Origin: RGIG1927 sp045546275
GTDB taxonomy: Bacteria > Bacillota > Clostridia > UMGS1883
Reading direction: 5' to 3'
Assembly (NCBI GenBank): GCA_045546275.1
Contig: JAZQCM010000001.1
Coordinates: 248,001 to 312,000, forward strand
Length of the DNA: 64,000 nt
In this document: positions 1 to 9,093 of the stretch, piece after piece
Position numbering within the stretch: position 1 is the first letter of the stretch
Layout: each line of letters opens with the position of its first letter
Made by a program: the position numbers and the translations under genes
Notes under the pieces: model-generated
Databases searched by the model: none
Told to the model about the DNA's origin: nothing
The model's input: the letters and a program-made list of their open reading frames with translations, nothing else

Positions 1-639
1 TTGACTGATTTTTCCAACTGTTGTTTCCTCAATAACAAGGCTTCGGTTTCTAATAAGCCTTCTGACCATAGCTGTATTGGAACGCAATTGTTCATTAAAT
101 GCGTCGTTAGGTCCTCGTATAACCTTTTCGCTTGTAGGTTCGCTAATTGCTTTGGCGTTCCAGCCTTTTATATCAACCAGGGCAGCCTTCTCCATGCCGT
201 TAACTAAAATAACCGCACTGCCAAAATTAAGCCCGTAGGAAAGTTTTCCTAACAGGTTTTCTTTTATAACTTCAGATTGAGGCAGTAAAATATCGCATAT
301 TTCATCTGGTTTTTCAATTTTTAATTCTCTTGAGTAAATCATTAACGGTCTTAAAATAAAATCGTTTAATAAAGCTTTGTTAATTAATCCATCTATATAA
401 AAAACACAAGCATCCTTGGCTTTCCCGTTAAAAAGCACCGTAAACTCCCGTATTTTCACATCGTTACTCTTTCCTAAGCCAAACTCAACAGACAACATGT
501 TTTTATCAACTAAATAATAACCTGAAAGCTTTCTTCCACCTTCGTTATGCTGGAAATCTTCAGTATTACTTTCAAATTCATTTTCGCCAAGTATAAATTG
601 ATTGTTATTGTTTGGTTTATAAAAAATGGGAATTTTCAC
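1..639 (-). CDS. GerA-family spore germination protein, N-terminal part (cut by window edge)
   Basis: The reading frame is open from the start to the window edge, about 213 residues. It carries the N-terminal cytoplasmic domain of GerA-type receptor A subunits. The diagnostic stretch near the end, RGPNDAFNEQLRSNTAMVRR, matches the family block before the membrane part. Such subunits sit in the inner membrane of the spore and help sense germinants. I prefer the GTG at 637-639, which has AGGCGG seven bases upstream. An in-frame ATG at 658-660 has only a weak ribosome site and lies at the expected transcription start. The membrane-spanning C-terminus lies outside the window, so the receptor cannot be subtyped and a SpoVAF-like role is possible. 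Confidence 0.85.
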   Translation of the reverse strand, partial: MKIPIFYKPNNNNQFILGENEFESNTEDFQHNEGGRKLSGYYLVDKNMLSVEFGLGKSNDVKIREFTVLFNGKAKDACVFYIDGLINKALLNDFILRPLMIYSRELKIEKPDEICDILLPQSEVIKENLLGKLSYGLNFGSAVILVNGMEKAALVDIKGWNAKAISEPTSEKVIRGPNDAFNEQLRSNTAMVRRLIRNRSLVIEETTVGKISQ

Positions 640-666
640 ACCTACACCGCCTAATATCATATAGTG

Positions 667-696
667 TTATATTTTCCCTGACAGAGTTTTTTATAC
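667..696 (-). promoter_or_regulatory. possible sporulation (sigma-G-like) promoter
   Basis: On the minus strand GTATA (692-696) is followed after 18 bases by AATATAA (667-673). This resembles the forespore sigma-G pattern (GHATR, 18 bases, CATWHTA), with mismatches in the second box. No good sigma-A promoter is seen here. It would start transcription near base 660, which fits the downstream GTG start. This is inference from a weak match. Confidence 0.3.
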
Positions 697-734
697 AAAA
701 AAAGGACAAAACCTTAATAGTTTTGTCCTTTTTT
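697..734. terminator. bidirectional Rho-independent terminator
   Basis: Arms 697-712 and 720-734 pair (AGGACAAAAC with GTTTTGTCCT), with A and T tracts on both outer sides. It lies just downstream of the leucine-rich-repeat gene on the minus strand and ends that operon. Confidence 0.85.
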
Positions 735-737
735 AAC

Positions 738-1439
738 TTATTGGTAAATAACGTTCACATTCGGTGAATTTCTGAAAGCGTTTGTACTTATGGTTGTGAG
801 TGCACCATTTTTCATTGATACGCTTTTAAGATTGATACAAGAAGCAAATGTGTCTTCATTAATTTTTATCAGGCTTTCCGGCAGCTGTATTGCCTCAAGC
901 TTTTCGCAACCCGCAAATGCAGATGCTGCAATATTTGATAATTTCACTCCAAAGCTAAGCTTTGTAATGCTTTTGCAATTGGCGAATGCTGCAAATCCGA
1001 TTGTAGTAACTTCATCTTTAAATGCAACTTCTGAAAGGCTTTCGCAATTCATAAAGGAAAATTCAGCAATTTTACTGAGTTTGTCAGGCATATTAATTTT
1101 GCTCAGCTTTCCGCAGTAAGAAAAAGAATTAACACCAATCTCATTTACGCTTGACGGAAGGATAACTTCTACAAGGTTTATACATCTGTAAAATGCATAA
1201 TTCCCGATTTTGTTAACACCTTCGCCTATAACAACCTTTACAAGCTTTTCGTTTTTATAAAAAGCATTGTTTGGAATTTCATTTATTGCAACTCCGTTTA
1301 CAACGGAGGGTATCTCAGCCACACCATTTTCATTTATAAACTGTGTAAAATCTATTGGTTCGATTGATTCGTGTGCGTAACAAAGAACCTGTGTCAAGCA
1401 CAATACTACAACCAATGATAAAAGCGTCTTAATTTTCAT
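738..1439 (-). CDS. secreted BspA-type leucine-rich repeat protein
   Basis: This 233-residue protein has an N-terminal signal peptide (residues 1-23) and then about seven repeats of roughly 23 residues of the BspA/LRR_5 type, with recurring phrases such as AFYKN, SFSYCGKL, SFMNCESL and AFANCKSI. Such repeats form an extracellular scaffold for protein binding; no catalytic domain is present. The start has AAGGAG seven bases upstream. It overlaps the end of the histidine kinase gene by 11 bases and is the last gene of the operon, so it is probably co-expressed with the two-component system. It could be a surface ligand binder or part of the sensory apparatus; the function is not known. Confidence 0.85.
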   Translation of the reverse strand: MKIKTLLSLVVVLCLTQVLCYAHESIEPIDFTQFINENGVAEIPSVVNGVAINEIPNNAFYKNEKLVKVVIGEGVNKIGNYAFYRCINLVEVILPSSVNEIGVNSFSYCGKLSKINMPDKLSKIAEFSFMNCESLSEVAFKDEVTTIGFAAFANCKSITKLSFGVKLSNIAASAFAGCEKLEAIQLPESLIKINEDTFASCINLKSVSMKNGALTTISTNAFRNSPNVNVIYQ

Positions 1440-3003
1440 CGTTATTCTCCTTCTCGATTATAAAATAGAACTCTACTCCCTCGGGATGATTTATAACACC
1501 ACATTTCCCCTTATGAAGCTCAATAATTGACCTAACAACAGCCAGACCAAGCCCTGAGCCTCCATATTGCCTTGAATGGGATTTATCCACCTTGTAAAAA
1601 CGCTCCCAGATACGTTCAAGATCACCCTCGGAAATGTTTGCGCCACTGTTGTAAACGCTGAATTTCACCCGGTTGCAGGATTCAATTACGCTGATTTTGA
1701 TTGCTTTCTTATCGTCAACATGATTGATTGCATTAGAAATATAGTTTGTTACCGCCTGATGTATGCGCCAATAATCACCGGAAATACTACATTCGTCAAG
1801 TATAACTTCCATTTTGATACCTTTGGATTTTATAAGTACTTCAAAGGAATTTAACACGTCCTCCACAAGTGCATTCACAGATATCAATTCCTTTTCAAAA
1901 ACGTCTTCTGTTGAATCGAGCTCCATAAGATCGAGCATTTGTCGTATTATGTGATTAATCTTTTCAGTTTCTTCAATTATTACATCTGTGTACATATTTT
2001 TCATTGCTTCATTAGACGCAATGTTGTCCCTCAAGCCTTCAGCATAGCCTGATATTAAGGCAACGGGAGTTTTAAGTTCGTGAGATGCATTGGCAATAAA
2101 TTCCTTGCGCATGTCATCTATATGACTTTTGATTTCATTGTCAAGTCTTAACTCCTCATTCTTTTCACAAAGCTCGTCAATAGTTTCTTTAAGTTTGTCA
2201 CTCAAAGCATTAATGCTTTGACCAAGGCTTCCGATTTCATCCTTTCTCTCCCCTGTGTATTTTAAGGAGAAATCCAGGTTTTTCATTGAAAGCGCAATGT
2301 CGGATAATTCCTTCACCGGTTTCGCAATGCTTCTGGATGTAATGAAAACAATGCTGATGCCTATCAAAAGCATTATTGTTCCTACCAACAGAAGAAGACT
2401 GTTTGAAACGCCCACAGCCTCGTCAACAGAAGCAACGGGCATTTGTATTAATACCTTATATCCGCGAGGTAATTGACCTCTTAAAAAGAAGTTCTCTTCT
2501 TCGGCGTTTGACGCATAGTTCTTCTCGGAAAAAATCTCATAATCAGAGTTTTTGAAAATTAAATTATCTTCTTTAATCTCCGAATAGAGAATGAAATGTT
2601 CAAATCTGCCAAAATACTTCCAATGCATGTCATTCTTACGGTCAGGTGACTGTAAATCAGATTTTTTATTAGGTCTTGGAGATTGATTTTCCTTGTTTTT
2701 AGAGTATTCGTCAATTAATGGAAATGAGTCAATTACAAGATTATCGTCACTATCCCATATGAAAACCCTGAGATTCTCTTTGGACAAAATGCTTTTCACA
2801 GTTTCGGTAATAGTTGAAAAATCTTTTTCCTGCTGATACTGGTCCCACAAAACAGAATATAAATCCTCCATGGAATTAATTTTTTTGTTTCGGTAAACCT
2901 TTGACAACAGCAAGGCGTTGAAAAACATGTTCAAAAACACTACCGATATCAGAATTGTTGAAAATACCATAATAAGCTTGTGAGACAAAGAGCATTTCTT
3001 CAT
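1429..3003 (-). CDS. two-component sensor histidine kinase
   Basis: This 524-residue membrane kinase has a transmembrane helix at about 10-32, an extracellular sensor region of about 160 residues rich in charged residues, a second helix at about 200-220, and a HAMP domain (about 221-275). The HisKA dimerisation helix carries the phosphorylated histidine in NASHELKTP, and an ATPase domain follows with an N box (NYISNAINHV), a VanS-like G1 box (YNSGANI) and a G2 box (GGSGLGL). All catalytic motifs are present. The start ATG overlaps the regulator's TGA by four bases (ATGA), so translation is coupled. The signal is unknown; the partner is the preceding response regulator. Confidence 0.95.
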   Translation of the reverse strand: MKKCSLSHKLIMVFSTILISVVFLNMFFNALLLSKVYRNKKINSMEDLYSVLWDQYQQEKDFSTITETVKSILSKENLRVFIWDSDDNLVIDSFPLIDEYSKNKENQSPRPNKKSDLQSPDRKNDMHWKYFGRFEHFILYSEIKEDNLIFKNSDYEIFSEKNYASNAEEENFFLRGQLPRGYKVLIQMPVASVDEAVGVSNSLLLLVGTIMLLIGISIVFITSRSIAKPVKELSDIALSMKNLDFSLKYTGERKDEIGSLGQSINALSDKLKETIDELCEKNEELRLDNEIKSHIDDMRKEFIANASHELKTPVALISGYAEGLRDNIASNEAMKNMYTDVIIEETEKINHIIRQMLDLMELDSTEDVFEKELISVNALVEDVLNSFEVLIKSKGIKMEVILDECSISGDYWRIHQAVTNYISNAINHVDDKKAIKISVIESCNRVKFSVYNSGANISEGDLERIWERFYKVDKSHSRQYGGSGLGLAVVRSIIELHKGKCGVINHPEGVEFYFIIEKENNDEN

Positions 3004-3689
3004 TTTATCACCTCAAACTTATATCCTATACCACGAACTGTGGTAAGGTACGAGCCGCAAGGACCAAGCTTTTTTCGAAGTTTTGTTATATGTGTATCAA
3101 TAGTTCTGGCATCTCCAAAGTAATCATAATTCCACACATTGTCAAGAATTTTCTCTCTGGAAAGTGTTATACCGCTATTTTCAATCATGTAAGTCAACAA
3201 ATCAAATTCTTTAACACTAAGATATATTTCTTCGTTGAAAACCTTTACCTGATGTGCGCTTTTATCAATAACAATATTGCCCATTTCGAACAAATCGTTT
3301 GTCTGAGGCATGGTTCGTCTTAAAAGCGCTTCAACCCTTGCCACAAGAACCTTTGGGCTGAAAGGTTTCGTTATGTACTGGTCGGCACCTATATCATATC
3401 CCATAATTTCATCGTTTTCCTGTGAGCGCGCAGTAAGCATTATAACAGGTACCTGCGAAGTTGCTCTGACTTCCAAAAGCACATCAAACCCGCTGATTTT
3501 AGGCATCATCACATCAAGAATAATCAAATCAATACTTTTGTCGGAATAAAAAATATTAAGTGCTTCCTCGCCGTCAGATGCTTCAACCACATTAAACCCG
3601 TTTACCTCAAGAAAGTCTCTTATTAAGCGTCGCATTCTGTGTTCGTCATCAACAACCAGTACATTTGCTTTAGTAACAGAAGTTCTCAT
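3000..3689 (-). CDS. OmpR/PhoB-family response regulator
   Basis: The 229-residue protein has an N-terminal receiver domain (acidic pair in VVDDE, phospho-acceptor aspartate in ILDVMMP, conserved lysine in ITKPF) and a C-terminal winged-helix DNA-binding domain. I start it at the ATG at 3687-3689, which has AAGGAGG seven bases upstream; a longer in-frame extension would lack a ribosome site and disrupt the first beta strand. It lies 10 bases after the lipoprotein gene and overlaps the kinase gene by four bases. It probably controls this operon and possibly other envelope genes. Confidence 0.95.
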   Translation of the reverse strand: MRTSVTKANVLVVDDEHRMRRLIRDFLEVNGFNVVEASDGEEALNIFYSDKSIDLIILDVMMPKISGFDVLLEVRATSQVPVIMLTARSQENDEIMGYDIGADQYITKPFSPKVLVARVEALLRRTMPQTNDLFEMGNIVIDKSAHQVKVFNEEIYLSVKEFDLLTYMIENSGITLSREKILDNVWNYDYFGDARTIDTHITKLRKKLGPCGSYLTTVRGIGYKFEVIK

Positions 3690-3699
3690 AAAAACCTCC

Positions 3700-4380
3700 T
3701 TATTTTTCAAGGGCTGCCACTGCTTCATTAATAACATCTGTTATTTCACTCTGGGCTTCAACTGCACCACCTACAAGCTCATTTCCGAGAAAAGCGTCAC
3801 AACGAGGAATATACTCGCCATTTATGTATTCAACGTAAATGTACAGATCCTCAACTCTTCTTGCAAGCTCATCAGATTTCAAAAGTTCACGCATTCTTTC
3901 GTTATTCAACTGACGTTTGTCCATCTCAGGTTGAACACCTTCAATATTTCTGTCTATGTTTTCTGTAATTAAAGCACCATAAACCTCTGCCATGTCAGGT
4001 GATGTAATTGTTGTCATAACGCCATATGTACCGCCATGCTCTGACACAAAATTAAAGTTGTATTCAATCTGCGGAAAAATAAGCTCATACAAAGATTTCT
4101 GTTCATCAGACTCAAAATTGAAATAAACCTTATCATCATCATGTAAAACAGCTGAAATACTTTCAAAATCAGCCGAAATGAATGTGTCAAGATACTTACT
4201 AAGTGCGTTGCACACCGCCTGTCCTTCTTCACTGTCGACGGCTACATTGCGAAGGAGTATTCCGTTTGAGGTTTCGGTATACTCCTCGGTGTTTTCATTA
4301 TTAACAACTTCGTTATTGTCGCAAGCAGCTAAAGAAATCGCTAACGCTGCAGCCAGAATAATCGAAAATGTTTTTTTCAT
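3700..4380 (-). CDS. putative lipoprotein, first gene of a two-component operon
   Basis: The 226-residue protein has a lipobox (ALAISLAAC), so it should be cut and lipid-anchored at the cysteine near residue 20. The rest is soluble and acidic, with a region (about 50-130) rich in aromatic and acidic residues that could adopt an NTF2-like or DUF-type fold; I do not recognise the family. The start at 4378-4380 has AAAGGA upstream; an upstream in-frame start has no ribosome site. It is expressed from a near-perfect sigma-A promoter and precedes the regulator and kinase, suggesting an accessory or target role in the same envelope response. Confidence 0.75.
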   Translation of the reverse strand: MKKTFSIILAAALAISLAACDNNEVVNNENTEEYTETSNGILLRNVAVDSEEGQAVCNALSKYLDTFISADFESISAVLHDDDKVYFNFESDEQKSLYELIFPQIEYNFNFVSEHGGTYGVMTTITSPDMAEVYGALITENIDRNIEGVQPEMDKRQLNNERMRELLKSDELARRVEDLYIYVEYINGEYIPRCDAFLGNELVGGAVEAQSEITDVINEAVAALEK

Positions 4381-4418
4381 CAAAATCAATCCTTTTTTAA
4401 GCAAATTTCTACGAATAT

Positions 4419-4447
4419 ATTATATTAAAACCAAGCTAAATTGTCAA
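4419..4447 (-). promoter_or_regulatory. consensus sigma-A promoter for the lipoprotein/two-component operon
   Basis: On the minus strand TTGACA (4442-4447) and TATAAT (4419-4424) are separated by exactly 17 bases, about 40 bases before the lipoprotein start. Both hexamers are perfect, implying a strong promoter. Confidence 0.85.
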
Positions 4448-4466
4448 TATGCGTGGCAAATTAATC

Positions 4467-4495
4467 TTTACAGATTTGATGGTTTGTGATAAAGT
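4467..4495 (+). promoter_or_regulatory. sigma-A promoter for the ClC-trkA-trkH operon
   Basis: TTTACA (4467-4472) and TAAAGT (4490-4495) have 17-base spacing, and the chosen ClC start lies 34 bases downstream. It is divergent from the lipoprotein promoter in the same intergenic region. Confidence 0.55.
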
Positions 4496-4529
4496 GAACT
4501 TGTGTAAGCAATTTCAAGGGGTGAAAACT

Positions 4530-5777
4530 GTGAACTCATTAAACACTGCAAAAGATTATACTATTTCGATTATTAAATGGATATTCTACTCCATTGTTAT
4601 TGGTGTTACCTGCGGTTTTGCAGGCTCAATTTTTCACCATTTGGTAGACCACGCCACTCATTTAAGAGAAGGCAATCCAATCATACTGTTCACTCTTCCC
4701 TTCACCGGAATTGTAATAGTGTTTTTATATAAAATATTGAATTTCGAAAACGACAAAGGTACCAACCGAATAATAACATCGGTGCGTACCGATGAAAGAA
4801 TTCCGCTAAGAATGGCACTGCTTATTCTGGTAAGCACAGCATTAACTCATCTTTCGGGCGGTTCTTCAGGCAGAGAAGGTGCAGCCTTGCAAATCGGCGG
4901 TAGTATTGGCTCATTCTTCACAAAGCTTTTCAAAACAAAAAAATACGATACTCACGTTGTAATTATGTGCGGTATGAGTGCTCTTTTCAGTGCAGTTTTC
5001 GGCACACCGCTTACTGCAGCAGTTTTCAGCTTAGAGGTTGCAAGTGTTGGCGCAATGCACTATGGGGCACTTTTCCCCTGCGTTCTTTCGGCCTTAATTG
5101 CAAAAACTATTGCTTCGCATTTTCACATCAGCGCCACAAAGTTCACTCTTTTAAGTATACCTTCTTTTGATTATGTTGTTTTATCAAAAATTATTTTAAT
5201 TTCATTTATTACTGCACTTTTAAGCATTGTGTTTATTTTCGCTATGCATAGCTCGTCAAAGCTGTTTTCTAAGTACATCAAAAACAACTACTTAAAAGCA
5301 TTCACAGGCGGTATAATTGTTGTTATTCTCACAATTCTGGTCAATACATACGATTACAACGGTGCGGGCATGGGAGTTATTACAAAAGCTCTCGAAGAAG
5401 GCATAGCTTCACCGTTCGCATTTATTCTTAAGATAATTTTTACCGCCGTAACCCTTTCAACGGGATTTAAAGGTGGCGAAATTGTTCCCACATTCTTTAT
5501 AGGTTCAACTTTTGGTGTTGTTATTGCACCATTATTTAATCTTGAACCGTCATTTGTTGCAGGAATTTGTCTTATTGCACTTTTCTGCTCTGTTGTTAAC
5601 TGTCCTATCGCATCCCTTCTTTTGAGCATTGAATTGTTCGGCAGCGAGGGTATGATATATTTTGCAGTAGCAGTAGCGGTAAGCTATATTATTTCGGGCT
5701 ACTTCAGCCTTTATTCAAGCCAGAAATTTGTTTATTCAAAGCTTAAAAGCGAATTTGAAGACAAAGATGCCATATAA
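4530..5777 (+). CDS. ClC-family chloride channel or chloride/proton antiporter
   Basis: This 415-residue integral membrane protein has about ten hydrophobic segments and the ClC signature blocks. They are GSSGREGAALQIG (the GREGP-type filter with the gating glutamate), GTPLTAAVFSLE, and GFKGGEIVPTFFIG near the C-terminus. The usual proline after GREG is alanine here. There are no C-terminal CBS domains. I chose the GTG at 4530-4532, eight bases after AAGGGG; the longer frame begins within the promoter. It moves chloride across the cytoplasmic membrane. Being followed by trkA and trkH suggests it balances charge during potassium uptake. Confidence 0.92.
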   Translation: MNSLNTAKDYTISIIKWIFYSIVIGVTCGFAGSIFHHLVDHATHLREGNPIILFTLPFTGIVIVFLYKILNFENDKGTNRIITSVRTDERIPLRMALLILVSTALTHLSGGSSGREGAALQIGGSIGSFFTKLFKTKKYDTHVVIMCGMSALFSAVFGTPLTAAVFSLEVASVGAMHYGALFPCVLSALIAKTIASHFHISATKFTLLSIPSFDYVVLSKIILISFITALLSIVFIFAMHSSSKLFSKYIKNNYLKAFTGGIIVVILTILVNTYDYNGAGMGVITKALEEGIASPFAFILKIIFTAVTLSTGFKGGEIVPTFFIGSTFGVVIAPLFNLEPSFVAGICLIALFCSVVNCPIASLLLSIELFGSEGMIYFAVAVAVSYIISGYFSLYSSQKFVYSKLKSEFEDKDAI

Positions 5778-5800
5778 TCGGAATGGAAGGTGTTTAATTT

Positions 5801-7189
5801 ATGAAAATTATTATTGTTGGCGGCGGAAAAGTAGGTCTTACCCTTGCCGAGCAGCTCTGCTCCGAAGGCCACAACATCACTTTACTTGACACAAATCCCG
5901 AAATTGTTGAACAAGCAGTGAACTCTCTTGATATTCAGGGCATTGTGGGAAGCGGCACCAGCTACAAAGCACAGATGGAAGCAGGCATCGACTCATCAGA
6001 TGTGCTCATTGCAGTAACAGATAACGACGAAACAAGCCTTCTTTCCTGCCTTATTGCAAAAAAAGCCGGAAATTGCAAAACAATTGCCCGTGTTCGTGAC
6101 CCCGAATATTATTCGGAAATACGCTTTATTCAAGAAGAATTGGGTCTTGCAATGGCGATTAACCCCGATATTACAGTTGCAAACGAAATTGAAAGACTTA
6201 TTCAGATTCCGTCAGCTCTTGAGGTTGATACCTTTGCCAAAGGCAGAGTTACCATTATCCGTGTACAAATTCCGGAAAAATCAATTCTTGACGGTCTTAT
6301 GATTCATGAAATCCATTCAAAAATTTCGGAAAATATTCTTGTTTGTATTGTTGAACACGATAAAGATATTATTATCCCTAAGGGTAATCTTGAACTCCAT
6401 GCAGGTGATTTTATTTCACTTATCCTCCCTATTCACGAAACCAGACCCATTCTTCGCAAAATTGGAATTGAAGCAAAGCCTGCAAAATCAATAATGATTG
6501 CAGGCGGCGGAAAAATTGCATACTACCTGGCGGAAAAGCTCATTCGTGCAAAACAGCAGGTTAAAATTATTGAAAAAGATATTAAACGTTGCCAGGAGCT
6601 TAGCCAAAAGCTTAATAAAGCTATGATTATTTGCGGCGACGCTTCCGATGAAGAACTTTTGGAGGAAGAAGGCATTAACGAAGCTGACGCTTTTGTTTCG
6701 CTCACCAACTTTGATGAAGGCAACGTGCTTATGTCCCTTTATGCTCATGAATCATCAAAGGCAAAAGTTATTACAAAAATTAGCCGTATGGCATTTGAAA
6801 AAATTCTCCGTGACCTACCTATCGGCACAACTGTTTTTTCAAAGAATATTACTGCTGAAAGAATTTTACGTTATGTACGTGCGATGAAAAACTCCGAAAA
6901 CAGAAATGAAATTCTTTCACTTTATAAGCTTTTGGGCGGAAAAGCGGAAGCATTGGAGCTTAAGGTTAAAAACGACAGTTTAAACAAAAACATCCTTGGG
7001 GTTCCCTTCATGAAGCTTAAAATCCGTGATGATGTTATTATAGGTTGCATTGTTAAAAACAACGGAAGAATCATCACACCTAACGGTAGTGACACAATAG
7101 ACGAAGGAGATAACGTTATTATTGTTACAACAGCTACCGAAGCTAATGCTATTTCATCTCTTTCAGACATAATAAAGAAGGATATTTAA
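5801..7189 (+). CDS. trkA: TrkA, NAD-binding regulatory subunit of potassium uptake
   Basis: The 462-residue cytoplasmic protein is a tandem duplication: two Rossmann RCK_N domains, each starting with a nucleotide-binding loop (GGGKVG near residue 7 and GGGKIA near residue 231), each followed by an RCK_C domain. It binds NAD or other nucleotides and gates the TrkH channel. The length is typical for the two-domain TrkA. It lies 23 bases after the ClC gene, and the trkH start follows after one base, so the three genes form one operon. Confidence 0.96.
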   Translation: MKIIIVGGGKVGLTLAEQLCSEGHNITLLDTNPEIVEQAVNSLDIQGIVGSGTSYKAQMEAGIDSSDVLIAVTDNDETSLLSCLIAKKAGNCKTIARVRDPEYYSEIRFIQEELGLAMAINPDITVANEIERLIQIPSALEVDTFAKGRVTIIRVQIPEKSILDGLMIHEIHSKISENILVCIVEHDKDIIIPKGNLELHAGDFISLILPIHETRPILRKIGIEAKPAKSIMIAGGGKIAYYLAEKLIRAKQQVKIIEKDIKRCQELSQKLNKAMIICGDASDEELLEEEGINEADAFVSLTNFDEGNVLMSLYAHESSKAKVITKISRMAFEKILRDLPIGTTVFSKNITAERILRYVRAMKNSENRNEILSLYKLLGGKAEALELKVKNDSLNKNILGVPFMKLKIRDDVIIGCIVKNNGRIITPNGSDTIDEGDNVIIVTTATEANAISSLSDIIKKDI

Positions 7190-7190
7190 T

Positions 7191-8630
7191 ATGAATTATT
7201 CAATAATCAGATATATAACAGGTTGGGTTATTTTTACAATTTCATTATTTATGCTTCTCCCCGCTCTTGTTTCGGTAATATACGGCGAGGTGCAGACAAG
7301 CCTTGTTTTTATTGGTTGCGCAGCCTTCTTCGGTTTGATTGGTTTTTTGCTAAAAATGAAAAAGCCTTCCAACAGGCGCTTTTTTGCACGCGAGGGGTTT
7401 ATTGTTGCAACTCTTTCCTGGATTGTAATATCATTAATGTCGGCTGTTCCCTTTACAATTTCAGGCGAAATTCCTTTTTATATTGATGCGTTGTTTGAGG
7501 TTGTTTCCGGTTTTACAACAACAGGTGCAACAATTCTTACCGATATTGAAGCACTTTCAAAGGGCATGAGCTTCTGGCGCTGTTTCACAAACTGGATTGG
7601 TGGCATGGGCGTACTTGTTTTTATTCTTGCAGTCATGCCTCAGGCAAGCGGTCAGGCGGTTTATTTACTCAAGGCTGAAAGCACAGGACCTTCGGTTGGA
7701 AAGCTTGTTCCCAAATTAAAGCAATCTACCGGTATTTTATACTTACTCTATTTTGCACTTACGGTAGTTCAGGTAATTCTACTGTGCATTGCGAAGGTTC
7801 CTTTGTTTGATTCACTTTGTATTGCCTTTGGTACAGCAGGCACAGGTGGTTTTGCACCGCTGAACTCTTCTATTGCATCCTATGGCATAGTTGCTCAAAA
7901 CATTGTAACTGTGTTTATGCTTTTATTTGGTGTTAACTTTAACATTTACTTCCTTTTGATAGCAAAGCATTTCAAAGAAGCCTTTTCCAATGAAGAAATG
8001 CGTTGGTATTTCACAATTTATTTTGCTGCAACCTTTATTGTCGGGGTAAATTTATTTGTTAACGCGCCTGTAGACTTCAGCTTAACAGACATTTTCTTCC
8101 AGACCTCATCAATCATGACCAGCACGGGCTTTTCCACTACAAATTTTGATTTATGGCCCGATTTATCAAAGGCTGTGCTTGTAATTTTAATGTTTGTCGG
8201 CGCTTGTGCCGGAAGCACCGGTGGCGGTATTAAGGTGTCGAGATTTGTAATTTATGCCAAAACAGTGAGAAAGCAATTGTCATCACTTACTCATCCGAGA
8301 AGCATAAAAATACTTACTCTTGACAAAAAACCTATCAGCCATGAAACAATAAGAATTGTAAACGTGTATTTTGCAACATATATTTTTGTTTTTACAATTT
8401 CACTTTTGCTTATTCTCATGGAAGGCTTTGACCTTACAACCTCTTTCACTGCAATTTCCGCAACACTTAATAACGTTGGTCCCGGTCTTGCAGGTGTTGG
8501 TCCTGCAAGTAACTTTTCAGCGTTCTCACCTTTCGGAAAAATTGTGCTTTCACTTGATATGTTAGCAGGACGACTTGAAATATTCCCGCTTTTAATTTTC
8601 TTCTCCCCTGCAACCTGGCACAGAAAATAA
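7191..8630 (+). CDS. trkH: TrkH, potassium-translocating subunit
   Basis: The 479-residue membrane protein has four repeated membrane-pore-membrane units. Selectivity-filter loops are visible as TTTGATI, TAGTGGF, MTSTGFST and NNVGPGL. With TrkA it takes up potassium driven by the membrane potential. The start has GAAGGA upstream within the trkA end. It is the last gene of the operon, followed immediately by a strong bidirectional terminator. The length and all four filter loops are normal. Confidence 0.96.
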   Translation: MNYSIIRYITGWVIFTISLFMLLPALVSVIYGEVQTSLVFIGCAAFFGLIGFLLKMKKPSNRRFFAREGFIVATLSWIVISLMSAVPFTISGEIPFYIDALFEVVSGFTTTGATILTDIEALSKGMSFWRCFTNWIGGMGVLVFILAVMPQASGQAVYLLKAESTGPSVGKLVPKLKQSTGILYLLYFALTVVQVILLCIAKVPLFDSLCIAFGTAGTGGFAPLNSSIASYGIVAQNIVTVFMLLFGVNFNIYFLLIAKHFKEAFSNEEMRWYFTIYFAATFIVGVNLFVNAPVDFSLTDIFFQTSSIMTSTGFSTTNFDLWPDLSKAVLVILMFVGACAGSTGGGIKVSRFVIYAKTVRKQLSSLTHPRSIKILTLDKKPISHETIRIVNVYFATYIFVFTISLLLILMEGFDLTTSFTAISATLNNVGPGLAGVGPASNFSAFSPFGKIVLSLDMLAGRLEIFPLLIFFSPATWHRK

Positions 8631-8633
8631 ACA

Positions 8634-8669
8634 AAAAAATCCTTACTCATAACTGAGTAAGGATTTTTT
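8634..8669. terminator. bidirectional terminator between trkH and the DUF188 gene
   Basis: A perfect 16-bp inverted repeat (8634-8649 and 8654-8669) with a four-base loop and A/T tracts on both sides. It serves both convergent operons, and the stop codon of the minus-strand gene lies inside the left arm. Confidence 0.95.
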
Positions 8670-9093
8670 CTATTAACTGTCTGAAAGTACTTTCAAAGTT
8701 TTTGTCATCTTCTTTTGTTCTTTTTGGCACGGAGTTTATTCTTCCGCCGCTTCGCCTTATTTTTTTACCAATATGACGGCTCAAAAGAAGTGAATCAATA
8801 TTGTCCTTTGTGTATTCTCTGCCGTTCTGGTCAATTGCATAGCACTTTTTTCCCAAAGCCATTGCTGCAACGCCATAATCCTGTGTGACAACAACATCAT
8901 TTGCCTGAGCTTTATTGATAAGATAAATATCTGCACTGTCAGCGCCCTTATCAACAGTAATTACCGTTGAATAACCATCGTTTATTTCATGGCTGGTATC
9001 AACAACCATCAAAACCTCAAGATTAAACGCCTTTGCCACTGACACTATTATTCCTTTCACAGGACAAGCATCTGCATCAACTAAAATTTTCAT
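8647..9093 (-). CDS. DUF188 (YaiI/YqxD) family protein
   Basis: The 148-residue protein belongs to the UPF0178/YaiI-YqxD family, recognised by the N-terminal VDADACPVK, the VVTQDYG segment and the basic C-terminal block. The fold is PIN-like and a nuclease role is suspected for the family but not established. Its start overlaps the stop of the amidase gene by four bases (ATGA), so the two are translationally coupled. The family length is normal and nothing is missing. Confidence 0.93.
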   Translation of the reverse strand: MKILVDADACPVKGIIVSVAKAFNLEVLMVVDTSHEINDGYSTVITVDKGADSADIYLINKAQANDVVVTQDYGVAAMALGKKCYAIDQNGREYTKDNIDSLLLSRHIGKKIRRSGGRINSVPKRTKEDDKNFESTFRQLIEKILTQL

